Source: SpSt-539 sp964549445 (GTDB lineage: Bacteria > Planctomycetota > Phycisphaerae > UBA1845 > UTPLA1). Taken from it: 64,000 nucleotides of DNA. Every line of letters begins with the position of its first letter. Position 1 is the stretch's first letter. This document shows positions 8,129-16,591 of this stretch, one piece after another. The stretch lies in assembly GCA_964549445.1 (NCBI GenBank), contig CAZJVS010000008.1, positions 62,001 to 126,000 of the forward strand, given 5' to 3'. Position numbers and translations under genes: made by a program. The notes beneath the pieces are model-generated. The model worked only from the letters and a program-made list of their open reading frames with translations, had not been told where the DNA came from and searched no databases.

Positions 8129-9205
8129 TTAATCGATGGTCTGAACCTCGCTATTGCGGTTCTGACCGGCCGGCGTCGTCGATCCACCGATTGGCGGCGC
8201 CGATACCACGGGTGCCCACAGCTTCGATGCCATCTCTTGGAGCGACGCGAAGTCGCCGCCGCGCGAGGAAACCCATTCAACATGCAGGTCGCAAAAGAGC
8301 CCGTTGATGCCGAAGTAGCCGTGATTGTCGTCGGGGTCGAGCTGTGTTAGAGAGTTGGTTGCGTTATCAACCTTGTTGCTCTCGTCGCCAAGCATGAAAA
8401 AGTCCGGGCGATCGCTCGCCCGCAAGCCTGCGATGTACATGTAGCTGTAATTCTTGACGTTGTTCGGATTGGCGGGCGAGTTGACTGTGAGAATGTCTCC
8501 GATCTTGGCGGCGGGGCGAACAGGCCAGAGATCATTGCTGCTGTAGCCGTTTCCCCACTTATCGCTTGGACAAATGAGGACTTTGGGTTCTTTCAGGTAT
8601 CTGGGTTCTGGCGTCGCCTCTCCGTCCGGACTTCCATCGAGATAGCGTTTGGCGTGCGTGTGTTCCTGTTCGACGATGTCGCGGAGGATCCCGGCAAACT
8701 GCAGTCCCCAACGGCCGTTGTAAGGTGGGGGCGGATCATCCGGCGTGGGCTGGGCAGGATACTGAATGGGTCCGGTCGGGGTGACGGTGCCTTGGGGTTG
8801 CACGGTTGCGAGTTGTGAAATCGGGGCGTTGCGCACTGTCGGGCTGGGCTTGATCGGATAGAATTGCTGCGAACCGCCCTGATCTTCAGCGTATTGCCAA
8901 AAGGCCTGGCCGATCTGTCGCATGTTGTTGCCACACGCGGTTCGACGGGCTTGTTCTCGAGCTCGACTTAGTGCTGGCAGCAGGATGGAGATCAGTAAGG
9001 CGGTGATCGAGATGACGACCAGCAGTTCAATGAGTGTGAATCCGGGAGGACGACGCAAGCTGTAACAACAACAAGGTTTTCCGCCCTCCGCCAGCGGCTG
9101 TCGTGTCTGATAACGCCGGAGTTCGACTTGAATGGTGCACCGAGTGTCGCCGAGTTGGGGGTGAGCGATCCCGCCTGTCCGCGCTTCCAGTCGTCGATGG
9201 ACCAT
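8129..9205 (-). CDS. Planctomycetal type II secretion/pseudopilin-like protein (N-methylation motif)
   Basis: The protein has the prepilin cleavage/methylation motif GFTLIELLVVISITALL followed by a long amphipathic helix (LSRAREQARRTACGNNMRQIG), then a globular part. This is the layout of the very abundant planctomycetal N-methylation-domain proteins. It has a CPSDKW motif and ends with GINGLFCDLHVEWV, resembling the H-X9-DG-type C-terminus (histidine and Asp present near it). The longest frame starts at 9205 and would put about 52 residues before the G of the cleavage site, too many for a normal leader. A TTG at 9058 would give the short leader MRRPPG. I keep the long frame but regard its N-terminus as doubtful. 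The promoter at 9257-9284 and the operator at 9238-9251 tie it to the LacI regulon, although its role in sugar use is unknown. Confidence 0.75.
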   Translation of the reverse strand: MVHRRLEARTGGIAHPQLGDTRCTIQVELRRYQTRQPLAEGGKPCCCYSLRRPPGFTLIELLVVISITALLISILLPALSRAREQARRTACGNNMRQIGQAFWQYAEDQGGSQQFYPIKPSPTVRNAPISQLATVQPQGTVTPTGPIQYPAQPTPDDPPPPYNGRWGLQFAGILRDIVEQEHTHAKRYLDGSPDGEATPEPRYLKEPKVLICPSDKWGNGYSSNDLWPVRPAAKIGDILTVNSPANPNNVKNYSYMYIAGLRASDRPDFFMLGDESNKVDNATNSLTQLDPDDNHGYFGINGLFCDLHVEWVSSRGGDFASLQEMASKLWAPVVSAPPIGGSTTPAGQNRNSEVQTID

Positions 9206-9237
9206 GAACGCCGCCGTGGCGTACGCAATGGTACGCA

Positions 9238-9251
9238 GTAAAACCTTTTAC
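9238..9251. promoter_or_regulatory. Putative LacI-family operator (site 1)
   Basis: GTAAAACCTTTTAC is a perfect 14-bp palindrome apart from its central CC. It lies just downstream of the -10 box of the divergent minus-strand promoter, around the expected transcription start. It shares its core and its flank (TTTTACTGCG versus TTTTACCTGCG) with site 2 beside the lacI-like gene. Confidence 0.65.
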
Positions 9252-9256
9252 CATGC

Positions 9257-9284
9257 AGTATACCGGCGCTAGCGCCGTATGCAA
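9257..9284 (-). promoter_or_regulatory. Predicted sigma70-type promoter of the pseudopilin-like gene
   Basis: On the minus strand, -35 TTGCAT (9279-9284), a 16-base spacer and -10 TATACT (9257-9262). The spacer contains a perfect palindrome GGCGCTAGCGCC (9265-9276), which could bind a second regulator or be chance. Confidence 0.55.
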
Positions 9285-9371
9285 GCAAAGTTGACCACAT
9301 TTTAGCAGCGAATTTGCGGACAAATCATATCGCGGGCGACCTTTCCCTTGAATCCGGTCAGGAGGTGCTTT

Positions 9372-9386
9372 ATGTTTCAGGTGTAA
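9372..9386 (+). CDS. Possible four-codon leader peptide MFQV before lacI
   Basis: GGAGGTG at 9361-9367 is the best ribosome-binding site in the region. It stands 4-5 bases before an ATG that reads ATG TTT CAG GTG TAA and stops. The lacI-like reading frame is different and its first plausible start (GTG 9407) has no Shine-Dalgarno site of its own. The leader overlaps operator site 2. It could couple translation of lacI to reinitiation. Alternatively the site is vestigial. Confidence 0.3.
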   Translation: MFQV

Positions 9387-9397
9387 GGTTTTACCTG
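9378..9397. promoter_or_regulatory. Putative LacI-family operator (site 2), autoregulatory
   Basis: CAGGTGTAAGGTTTTACCTG: an imperfect palindrome with perfect CAGGT/ACCTG ends and an AA-N2-TT core. It lies 9 bases before the likely GTG start of the LacI-family gene. It shares TAAGGTTTTAC with the reverse complement of site 1, so the regulator probably controls itself. Confidence 0.55.
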
Positions 9398-9406
9398 CGG
9401 TGTGGC

Positions 9407-10441
9407 GTGTCAAAACGTAAGCATATAACAATTAGAGACATAGCGAGAGAGAGCGGCGCATCGCTGACGACCGTATCGCTCGTATTGAATAATCGGGATG
9501 GTCGGATCAGTGAGGCCACCCGTACGCGCGTTCGAGAAACAGTCTCGCGCCTCGGCTACCGCCCGAATCGGCTGGCCCAGGGGTTGCAGTCGCAGCGGGC
9601 GGGTATTCTGGCCATCCTGGTCCCGGAACTGCAACATGCCTTCGCGGACGCGTATATCGGTGAATTGATCAGTGCAATCCATGATCGCGCCAGCCAGGCG
9701 GGCCACAAGATTCTTTTGGAGGTCGCACATCCGGAGTTCATCGAGAGCGGGCAGCACCGCGAACTATTCGACCGGCACTTCGTCGATGGAATCCTCTGCA
9801 TCGGCGTAACCAACAACGATTCATACCTTGCGGATTTCGAGGACGGCGTCGGCCCGATGGTGGTGGTCAACAACTACATTCCCGGTCTTTCACTGAATTC
9901 GGTGCGATGCGACTACCGCGCGGCCGGAAAGCTTGCCGGTCAGCATCTGCTTGGCCTTGGTCACCGGCGGATCGGTTTGATCCACGGTGCGCCCGAAGTT
10001 CAGACGTCGAACGACTTGCGGAAGGGCTTCGAAGAGTCGCTCGCGGCCTCCGGCGCGTCACTGCCGGAGTATCGCATTGCGGACGGGAAGTTTCTCGAGG
10101 AAGGCGGGGCTGAGGCCGCATTTCAGATACTCAAACGCGACTCGAGCGTCACGGCATTTCTCTGCGGAAACGACAAGATGGCAATCGGCGCCGTCAACGC
10201 CCTTGTACATGCCGGCCGGCGCGTGCCGCTCGATTTGAGCGTCATCGGCTGCGACGATCTGAAGCAGTCGACATTCTGCAACCCGCGTCTAACGACCGTT
10301 CGCACGCCGCTGTACGACCTTGGAACTCGCGCCTGTGAGGCGCTTTTGGAGCTTGTCGAAGGCAAAGTGGATCGCGTAAACGAAATCCGCCCGGTTGAAT
10401 TGGTGGCTCGCGAATCGACGGGCCGCGTGCGCGGCGACTGA
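9407..10441 (+). CDS. LacI-family transcriptional regulator of the amylolytic locus
   Basis: A 344-residue repressor or activator from GTG 9407. The helix-turn-helix ITIRDIARESGASLTTVSLV lies at residues 6-25, followed by the hinge helix (YRPNRLAQGLQSQRAG). The rest is a periplasmic-binding-protein-like ligand domain with typical family landmarks: DGILCIG, GHRRIGLIHG, AFLCGNDKMAIGA, and LSVIGCDD near residue 275. The frame is open further up to a TTG at 9314, but the HTH of this family normally starts within the first ten residues, so GTG 9407 is preferred. It is followed after 16 bases by a GH13 enzyme and then a sugar importer. The ligand is therefore probably a maltodextrin, by context. 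Related near-palindromes occur at 2829-2841, 9238-9251 and 9378-9397. Confidence 0.93.
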   Translation: MSKRKHITIRDIARESGASLTTVSLVLNNRDGRISEATRTRVRETVSRLGYRPNRLAQGLQSQRAGILAILVPELQHAFADAYIGELISAIHDRASQAGHKILLEVAHPEFIESGQHRELFDRHFVDGILCIGVTNNDSYLADFEDGVGPMVVVNNYIPGLSLNSVRCDYRAAGKLAGQHLLGLGHRRIGLIHGAPEVQTSNDLRKGFEESLAASGASLPEYRIADGKFLEEGGAEAAFQILKRDSSVTAFLCGNDKMAIGAVNALVHAGRRVPLDLSVIGCDDLKQSTFCNPRLTTVRTPLYDLGTRACEALLELVEGKVDRVNEIRPVELVARESTGRVRGD

Positions 10442-10457
10442 TCTGCCAATCCGAACG

Positions 10458-13400
10458 ATGATGCGTCACATGGACAGACCGAGTCCGGGCCGTCTTATCG
10501 CGTTGCGCAGTGCGCTGCTGCTGCTCGCGATTCAGCTCGTTGTCGTGGCGCCCGTAGCTGCCGCTGACGAGCGCGTTCGAATGGCCGGCTCCTTCAACGG
10601 TTGGAACACGGCCGACGATTCCTATCTGCTCAAGCCGGCCGGAAATCGTCTTGAACGGCTCGGTTTCTGGCCGGCCGGAAACTACGTATTCAAGTTTGTC
10701 TGGGATGGGTCGTGGAATCGACACCTCGGTTCGGCCGGGGCCGGCGACTCGCTCGTGCAACCTGGCAACGACGTCGAATTGAAGATTCCGACGGCTGGGT
10801 GCTACGCCGTGTGGCTCGATACGGCCGCGCGGCGCTGGGGCCTGGAGCCGCGCGATTGCGATCGCCCTCATGCAATTATTCGCGTTCTGGGGGGCGATCT
10901 CGGTCGCTCTCAGGTCGAGCTGAATGCCGCGAGCAGCCTTTCGCGAAAAGGTCATCCGATCAAAACCTATCAGTGGTCGGCCCGCTCGTTGGACGCCGGC
11001 GCGGGCGACCCCGTTGCCCTGCGTCGATCCGATTCGGAGATTGCGGAACTCATTGTCGGTCGGCCCGGCCGATTTGAAGTGACGTTGAGGATCGGTGACG
11101 GAGAACAGACGGACACGGCCAAGGCCAGTCTTTCACTGGGCGTCGGCTGGCGGATGAACCTCGAATCGTGGAACCGCGATCCTCGCCTCGGCGTCGACGT
11201 TACCGAGGTCCCCTGCATGCCGCTGAGCTCCGACGGGCGAATTTGGGGTGGAGTCGCGACCCGGGGATTCATCACGCCGATTTTCAGGGGCCCGGCGGGC
11301 GTGGAAAGCACGCGATTGCCCGATGAAGTCGAGCACTATTATGAGCAGGACGTTCCTCGGCTGATCAAGTACGACACGACGAGCGACACGCTTGAACCCA
11401 AGACCGAGGGCTTTCATCAATTCGAATTCAAGCCGGCATCAATGAAGGGCTTGCCGCCCGGGTTGAAGATCGAACGCGTTGATCTCGTCGGCGACTTCAA
11501 TGCCTGGCGCGTGGGTGCGACGCCGCTCTTCGAATTCGGAGAGCGCACCGGCTGGCTTCGGATTCTGGAATTGCCGGATGGTATTCATCACTACAAGTTC
11601 GTCGTCAATGGAACGTTTTGGCTCGAGGACCCGGCCGCAGATCCACGATTCCGACAATCAGACGGCAAGGGCGAATACAGCAGCGGCGTTCTCATCGGCG
11701 ACGACGCATCGAAGTTCGAAAAGCCGGCGCCCAACAGGGTCGACCGTGGTGCTTTGAAACACGATCCGCAGCGCAGCGAGTTCGCTGCGTCAGCCGGCGG
11801 CGGCGTTGCGTCAGTAACACTGAGGACCCTCGCGAACGATGTCGAAGGCGTATCGCTTCGGTTTGATTCGACGTCTGCGCCGATGCATCGCGCGGCGACG
11901 CGCAACGGCTTCGACTACTGGACGACTCAGTTTCGCGTCGTGAATCCCGATGCCGGATATGACTTTCTTGTGGTCGATGGCAGGGATTCACGCGTGTTCG
12001 ACGCGGGAGGCGCTCACGACGATATGACCAAGAAGCAACCCTTCAAGGCCCGACCGAAGGCCTCGTTCGAAACGCCCGACTGGGCAAAGACCTGCGTCTG
12101 GTACCAGATCTTTCCCGAGCGCTTCCGCAACGGCGACGCATCGAACGACCCCGCATCGACGGTGCCGTGGCAGCACGAGTGGTACAAGCCGTACAAGGCG
12201 AACAAGTCGGACAAGTCTCGTGCCGGTCAGACCGGCTATAACGAGAGCGGAAACTTCTACGACTACATCTACAGCCGACGATTCGGCGGCGACCTGCAGG
12301 GCATCCGCGAAAAACTTCCCTATCTCAAGAGTCTCGGCGTCACGGCCATCTATCTCAATCCGATCTTCCAGGCCGAGTCGCTGCACAAGTACGACGCGTC
12401 CGACTATCGCCATATCGACGATGCCTTCGGCATCAAAGACAGCCGGATGAAACTGAAGGGCGAAACCGAGGACCCCAGGACATGGCAATGGTCTGAGACC
12501 GACAAGCTCTTTCTCGACTTCCTCAAAGAGGCCCACGCCATGGGCTTCAAGGTCATCCTCGACGGCGTTTTCAATCACGTGGGCCGCGAGTTCTGGGCCT
12601 TCAAGGATGTCATGAAGAACAAGCAGAAGTCCAAGTACGTCGACTGGTTCGACATCGTCAGCTTCGAGCCGTTTCACTACAAGGCGTGGGATCGCGACGA
12701 CGGCGAGCTGCCGCGGCTGAAGCACGACGATGCGCTCGGCCTGTCGCCTCCGGTGCGCGAACACATCTTCGCCATCACCAAACGCTGGATGGACCCGAAT
12801 GGCGACGGCGATCCTTCGGACGGTATTGACGGCTGGCGTCTCGACGTCGCCGCCGACGTGAATGAACACTTCTGGCGCGACTGGCGCAAGCTGGTGAAGG
12901 GCATCAACCCGCAGGCCTACATCGTCGCGGAAATCTGGGAAGAATCGAAAGCGTGGCTGCAAGGCGACTGTTTCGATGCGGTCATGAACTACGAGTTCGC
13001 CCGCCGCGTGCAACGATTCTTTGTCGACCAGAAAAAGGCGACCAAGCCGAGCGAGTTCGGCAAGGCCCTCGCCGTCATGCTCGGCTGGTACGCCCCGCAG
13101 GTGAATTACGTCCTGCAGAATCTGTTCGACAGCCACGACACCGATCGCATTGCCTCGATGTGCATGAATCCCGACCTCGACTACGACAAGGCCAACCGCC
13201 TGCAGGACACGAATCCCAAGTACAACCCCAACAAACCGACGCAGGCCTGCTACGACCGCGTCAAGCTGGCCGTCACGTTCCAGATGACCTTCCTCGGCGC
13301 GCCGATGGTGTGGTACGGCAACGAAGTCGGCATGTACGGGGCGGATGACCCGTCCTGCCGCAAGCCGATGCTCTGGGAGGACCTGCTGCCGTACGAAGAC

Positions 13401-13820
13401 AAGGACGAGCGAATCCACGAGGACGTACGCGAGCACCATCGCCGCATGATCGCGATCCGCAACTCATATCCCGCGTTGCAGCTTGGCAGCTTCGAAGAGC
13501 TGCTCGCCGACGACGCCCACGGCGTTTACGCGTTCGCCCGTTCGCTCGGAGACGAAACAATCGTCGTCGCAATCAATAACAGCGATGAGACGCACCGTCT
13601 GAGCGTGCCGATCCCGTGGATCAAGAATGCCGAGGCCGTTCGCCTCGACGATCCAAAGGTGTGTGCGATCGTCGACCCGCCAGCGGGCGACGCCAGGGCG
13701 CGTCCGACGATTCGACGCATCCCGGGCGGGAAGTCCTCGGTCGTTGTCGACAACGGCAAGATGCACGGCGCGATGCTCGCCCCGCGAACCGGCGGAGTGT
13801 TCCTGATCCTCCCGAGGTAA
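10458..13820 (+). CDS. Exported GH13 neopullulanase/maltodextrinase-like enzyme with two CBM48-like domains
   Basis: About 1,120 residues. The N-terminal signal segment is LLLLAIQLVVVAPVAAA. Two E-set/CBM48-like modules follow: MAGSFNGWNTADD (near residue 35) and LVGDFNAWRVGA (near 340). A third beta domain precedes the catalytic barrel. The barrel opens at WYQIFPERFRNGD (about 550) and shows region I LDGVFNHVG (about 702), region II GWRLDVAADV (about 793), region III VAEIWEE (about 823) and region IV FDSHDTDR (about 892). WYQIFPERF and the DYRHID style fit the GH13_20/21 neopullulanase, cyclomaltodextrinase or alpha-glucosidase groups. Three ATG codons (10458, 10461, 10470) compete as start. 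Lying between lacI and the importer, it should trim maltodextrins in the periplasm or at the surface before uptake. Unusually large for the family because of the N-terminal domains. Confidence 0.9.
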   Translation: MMRHMDRPSPGRLIALRSALLLLAIQLVVVAPVAAADERVRMAGSFNGWNTADDSYLLKPAGNRLERLGFWPAGNYVFKFVWDGSWNRHLGSAGAGDSLVQPGNDVELKIPTAGCYAVWLDTAARRWGLEPRDCDRPHAIIRVLGGDLGRSQVELNAASSLSRKGHPIKTYQWSARSLDAGAGDPVALRRSDSEIAELIVGRPGRFEVTLRIGDGEQTDTAKASLSLGVGWRMNLESWNRDPRLGVDVTEVPCMPLSSDGRIWGGVATRGFITPIFRGPAGVESTRLPDEVEHYYEQDVPRLIKYDTTSDTLEPKTEGFHQFEFKPASMKGLPPGLKIERVDLVGDFNAWRVGATPLFEFGERTGWLRILELPDGIHHYKFVVNGTFWLEDPAADPRFRQSDGKGEYSSGVLIGDDASKFEKPAPNRVDRGALKHDPQRSEFAASAGGGVASVTLRTLANDVEGVSLRFDSTSAPMHRAATRNGFDYWTTQFRVVNPDAGYDFLVVDGRDSRVFDAGGAHDDMTKKQPFKARPKASFETPDWAKTCVWYQIFPERFRNGDASNDPASTVPWQHEWYKPYKANKSDKSRAGQTGYNESGNFYDYIYSRRFGGDLQGIREKLPYLKSLGVTAIYLNPIFQAESLHKYDASDYRHIDDAFGIKDSRMKLKGETEDPRTWQWSETDKLFLDFLKEAHAMGFKVILDGVFNHVGREFWAFKDVMKNKQKSKYVDWFDIVSFEPFHYKAWDRDDGELPRLKHDDALGLSPPVREHIFAITKRWMDPNGDGDPSDGIDGWRLDVAADVNEHFWRDWRKLVKGINPQAYIVAEIWEESKAWLQGDCFDAVMNYEFARRVQRFFVDQKKATKPSEFGKALAVMLGWYAPQVNYVLQNLFDSHDTDRIASMCMNPDLDYDKANRLQDTNPKYNPNKPTQACYDRVKLAVTFQMTFLGAPMVWYGNEVGMYGADDPSCRKPMLWEDLLPYEDKDERIHEDVREHHRRMIAIRNSYPALQLGSFEELLADDAHGVYAFARSLGDETIVVAINNSDETHRLSVPIPWIKNAEAVRLDDPKVCAIVDPPAGDARARPTIRRIPGGKSSVVVDNGKMHGAMLAPRTGGVFLILPR

Positions 13821-13836
13821 CCGGATCAACTCGTCG

Positions 13837-16590
13837 ATGGAAAGAGCCAAGTGGGTCGTGGGTTTGGGGCTGCTGGCGGCCCTGCTCTATTGGCTCTACC
13901 CGAAGGCAGATCGCGTCCATAGCGACAAGCCGGTCACTGAAATTACGATCTGGTTCAACGGCCCAATCGAGGGTCGCCAGCTCGACGCGGTCGACGCCTT
14001 CGAGCGACGCTTCCCGCAATACCGCGTCATCCTCGGCTCGTCCGCGGCCCGCACCGGCCTCGACGGCGAGGGCAACCCCCAGCGGCTCATGTGCGGAATC
14101 GCCGGCGGAGTTCCGCCCGAAGTCGTCGAGTACGACCGCTTCGCCATCTGCCAGTGGGCCGGCCGCGATGCCTTCCTCGACCTCAACACCCTGATCGCAC
14201 AGCAGACCGCCGACGATCCCTACCGGGTCAACGTCGACGACTACGTCAAGCAGACTTGGGAAGAATGCCAGTTCCGCGGCGGCCAGTACGGCGTCCCCAA
14301 CTACATGGACGACCGCGCGCTCTACTACAACGAAGACCTGCTGATCCAGGGCGGCTTCAAAGATGCAGCCGGCCGCGGCGTGCCGCCAAAGACGTGGGAA
14401 CAAGTACTGACCAAGCGAGTCGACACCAACGACGCTGCCGTTGATTCCCAGACCGTTCGCAGCGAATCGGTCGAGTTCGAGAAGGCCGGCGTCAAGCCCG
14501 GCGACACGCTGTCCCACATCTCCGATCGCGGCCTCGTGACGCGGTCTCTCGTCGAGCGTGTCGTCGGTCCACACGAACTCTCGATTCGATCGCCATACGG
14601 CCAGCGGAAACTATCGCTTCCGGCCAAGTCCAATCAGCACATCAAGATCTTCGACGGCGACGGCTACGCGCTCCGCCTCTCGCGCTGGGACGACGAGGGG
14701 CGGCTAAAGGTCATCGGATTCGAGCCGCAGCAGGGCAACGCGTGGCTCTACTTCTACGGCTGGGCCAACGGCGGGCGATTTCTCAGTCCAGACGGACGCA
14801 CCTGCGAGCTGAACGACCCGCGCGTCGTCGACGCTTTGCAGTGGACCACCGATCTCTACGACGCGATGGGTGGCGCAGCCGAGGTCAACGCGTTCAAAAA
14901 GGGCTTTCAAAATTTCGGCGCGCAGGACCCGTTCATCATCAACCAAATTGCGCTGTTCATTAACGGCGACTGGTTCATGCGCGACCTCGTCCGCTTCCGC
15001 CGCGATATGCACTTCGGCACCGCGCCGCCGCCGGTTCCGCAGCGCGAAGCTGAAGCCGGCCGCGATAAGTGCACCTGGGTCGCCGGCTTCGCCTACTGCA
15101 TTCCCAAGACCTGCCCGCCCGAAAAACTCGAAGCCGCCTGGACGCTCGTGAAGTTTCTCGCCTCGCTCGACGGCGCCATGGTCATGAACGAGCACGACGC
15201 CCAGCGGCAGCGCGGCCAGGGCCGCCTCTACATGCCGCGGCTCATGGCCAACAAGAAAGTCAACGCCGAGCAGATGCGGCGCTACATCGACATCCCCGAG
15301 ATGCCCGCCCGCGCCCGCGCCGCCATGCAGACCTTCATCGACCTGCTTCCCAATGCCTTCTGCCGCCCGGTCTCGCCGATGGGCCAGCTCCTCTGGAACG
15401 CCCAGGCCGATGCGCAGGACCTCGCGTGGAGCCACGCCATGACGCCTAAGGCGGCGCTCGATTTTCAGAACCAGCGAGTTCAGCGCGGCCTCGATTCGTT
15501 TTTCGACAAGCCGCAGGGCCGCTCGGTCGTCAATTGGCCGGTGCTCGTGATCGGCTACGTGCTCATGCTCGCGGCGATCTCGATTGTGCTCTGGCTGCGT
15601 CATCGCCGCCGCGATCTGTCGCGCGGCTTCTACCGCCGCGAGTGGCGGGCCGGCGTCCTGTTCGCGCTGCCGTGGCTGGTTGGATTTATCGTCTTCTCGG
15701 GCGGGCCGATGGTCTTCTCGGCCATCATGAGTCTGACCGAGTACGACGTCATTCGGCCCGCCGAGTATGTCGGCCTCGACAATTACCGCGAGATGTTCAC
15801 CGTTGATTGGGGCGGCCCTGATGCCGAGGGCAAGGAACGCGTCCCGACTGGCGTGCGGCGAACCCTTCTGAACACGACGTACATGGCATGGGGGTTGCCG
15901 ATCGGCATGGCCGTCGGACTTGGGTTGGCGATGCTGCTCGACGCCCGCGTCGTCGGACTCAAGTATTACCGCACGCTCTTCTTCCTTCCCGCGATTATGC
16001 CAGTCGTCGCCGCCAGCATCCTCTGGATCTGGGTTTTTAACGCTCAGTATGGCCTGCTGAACTGGCTGCTCCGCGCCATCGGACTCGAATCGCTGATGGA
16101 GTGGCTGTTTGCGAAGGACTTGTTCCCCATTCGTCCGCCGGTCAGTTGGCTGACCAATCCATTCACCTCGAAACCGGCGCTGATCATCATGGGCCTTTGG
16201 GCGGCGGGCAGCAGTATGATCATCTGGCTCGCGGGCCTGAAGGAAATCCCGACGCAGCTCTATGAGGCCGCGGCCCTCGACGGCGCCGGCTCGATTCGCC
16301 GCTTCTTCCGCGTCACGCTGCCGATGCTGTCACCCTACATCCTGTTCAACCTCATCATCGGCCTGATCCAGACGTTTCAGATCTTCACACAAGCGTACAT
16401 CATGACGCCCAATGGCTACCCCGAGCGCTCGACCTACTTCTATGTCTACAAACTGTTCGACGAATGCTTCTCGTTCTTCCGCCTCGGCTACGGCGCCGCC
16501 ATGGCATGGATTCTCTTCGTCATCGTAATCGTACTGACGCTGATCAACATGCGCCTCTCGAAGCGCTGGGTTTATTACGCCGGCGACTGA
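13837..16590 (+). CDS. Fused sugar-binding protein and MalF-type ABC permease
   Basis: 917 residues. An N-terminal membrane segment (VVGLGLLAALLYWLY) anchors an extracellular solute-binding domain (about residues 28-555; ITIWFNGP start, ALYYNEDLL and the GDWFMRD/GGP-type landmarks of family 1 binding proteins). Within it, residues of about 200-275 (PGDTLSHISDRG to NQHIKIFDG) look like an inserted small beta module. A second membrane segment (VLVIGYVLMLAAISIVLWL, about 565) leads into a MalF-like permease (about 605-917) with an EAA loop IPTQLYEAAALDGAG near 801 that contacts the ATPase. In most bacteria the binding protein and MalF are separate; MalE-MalF fusions are known from Bdellovibrio. 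Follows the GH13 gene by 16 bases. No partner ATPase is encoded here, so a shared MsmX/UgpC-type ATPase must act in trans. Confidence 0.9.
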   Translation: MERAKWVVGLGLLAALLYWLYPKADRVHSDKPVTEITIWFNGPIEGRQLDAVDAFERRFPQYRVILGSSAARTGLDGEGNPQRLMCGIAGGVPPEVVEYDRFAICQWAGRDAFLDLNTLIAQQTADDPYRVNVDDYVKQTWEECQFRGGQYGVPNYMDDRALYYNEDLLIQGGFKDAAGRGVPPKTWEQVLTKRVDTNDAAVDSQTVRSESVEFEKAGVKPGDTLSHISDRGLVTRSLVERVVGPHELSIRSPYGQRKLSLPAKSNQHIKIFDGDGYALRLSRWDDEGRLKVIGFEPQQGNAWLYFYGWANGGRFLSPDGRTCELNDPRVVDALQWTTDLYDAMGGAAEVNAFKKGFQNFGAQDPFIINQIALFINGDWFMRDLVRFRRDMHFGTAPPPVPQREAEAGRDKCTWVAGFAYCIPKTCPPEKLEAAWTLVKFLASLDGAMVMNEHDAQRQRGQGRLYMPRLMANKKVNAEQMRRYIDIPEMPARARAAMQTFIDLLPNAFCRPVSPMGQLLWNAQADAQDLAWSHAMTPKAALDFQNQRVQRGLDSFFDKPQGRSVVNWPVLVIGYVLMLAAISIVLWLRHRRRDLSRGFYRREWRAGVLFALPWLVGFIVFSGGPMVFSAIMSLTEYDVIRPAEYVGLDNYREMFTVDWGGPDAEGKERVPTGVRRTLLNTTYMAWGLPIGMAVGLGLAMLLDARVVGLKYYRTLFFLPAIMPVVAASILWIWVFNAQYGLLNWLLRAIGLESLMEWLFAKDLFPIRPPVSWLTNPFTSKPALIIMGLWAAGSSMIIWLAGLKEIPTQLYEAAALDGAGSIRRFFRVTLPMLSPYILFNLIIGLIQTFQIFTQAYIMTPNGYPERSTYFYVYKLFDECFSFFRLGYGAAMAWILFVIVIVLTLINMRLSKRWVYYAGD

Positions 16591-16591
16591 T

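Noticed and set aside
11988..13439. A 483-codon minus-strand frame opposite the GH13 gene
   Set aside because: Antisense shadow of an enzyme with all four GH13 motifs.
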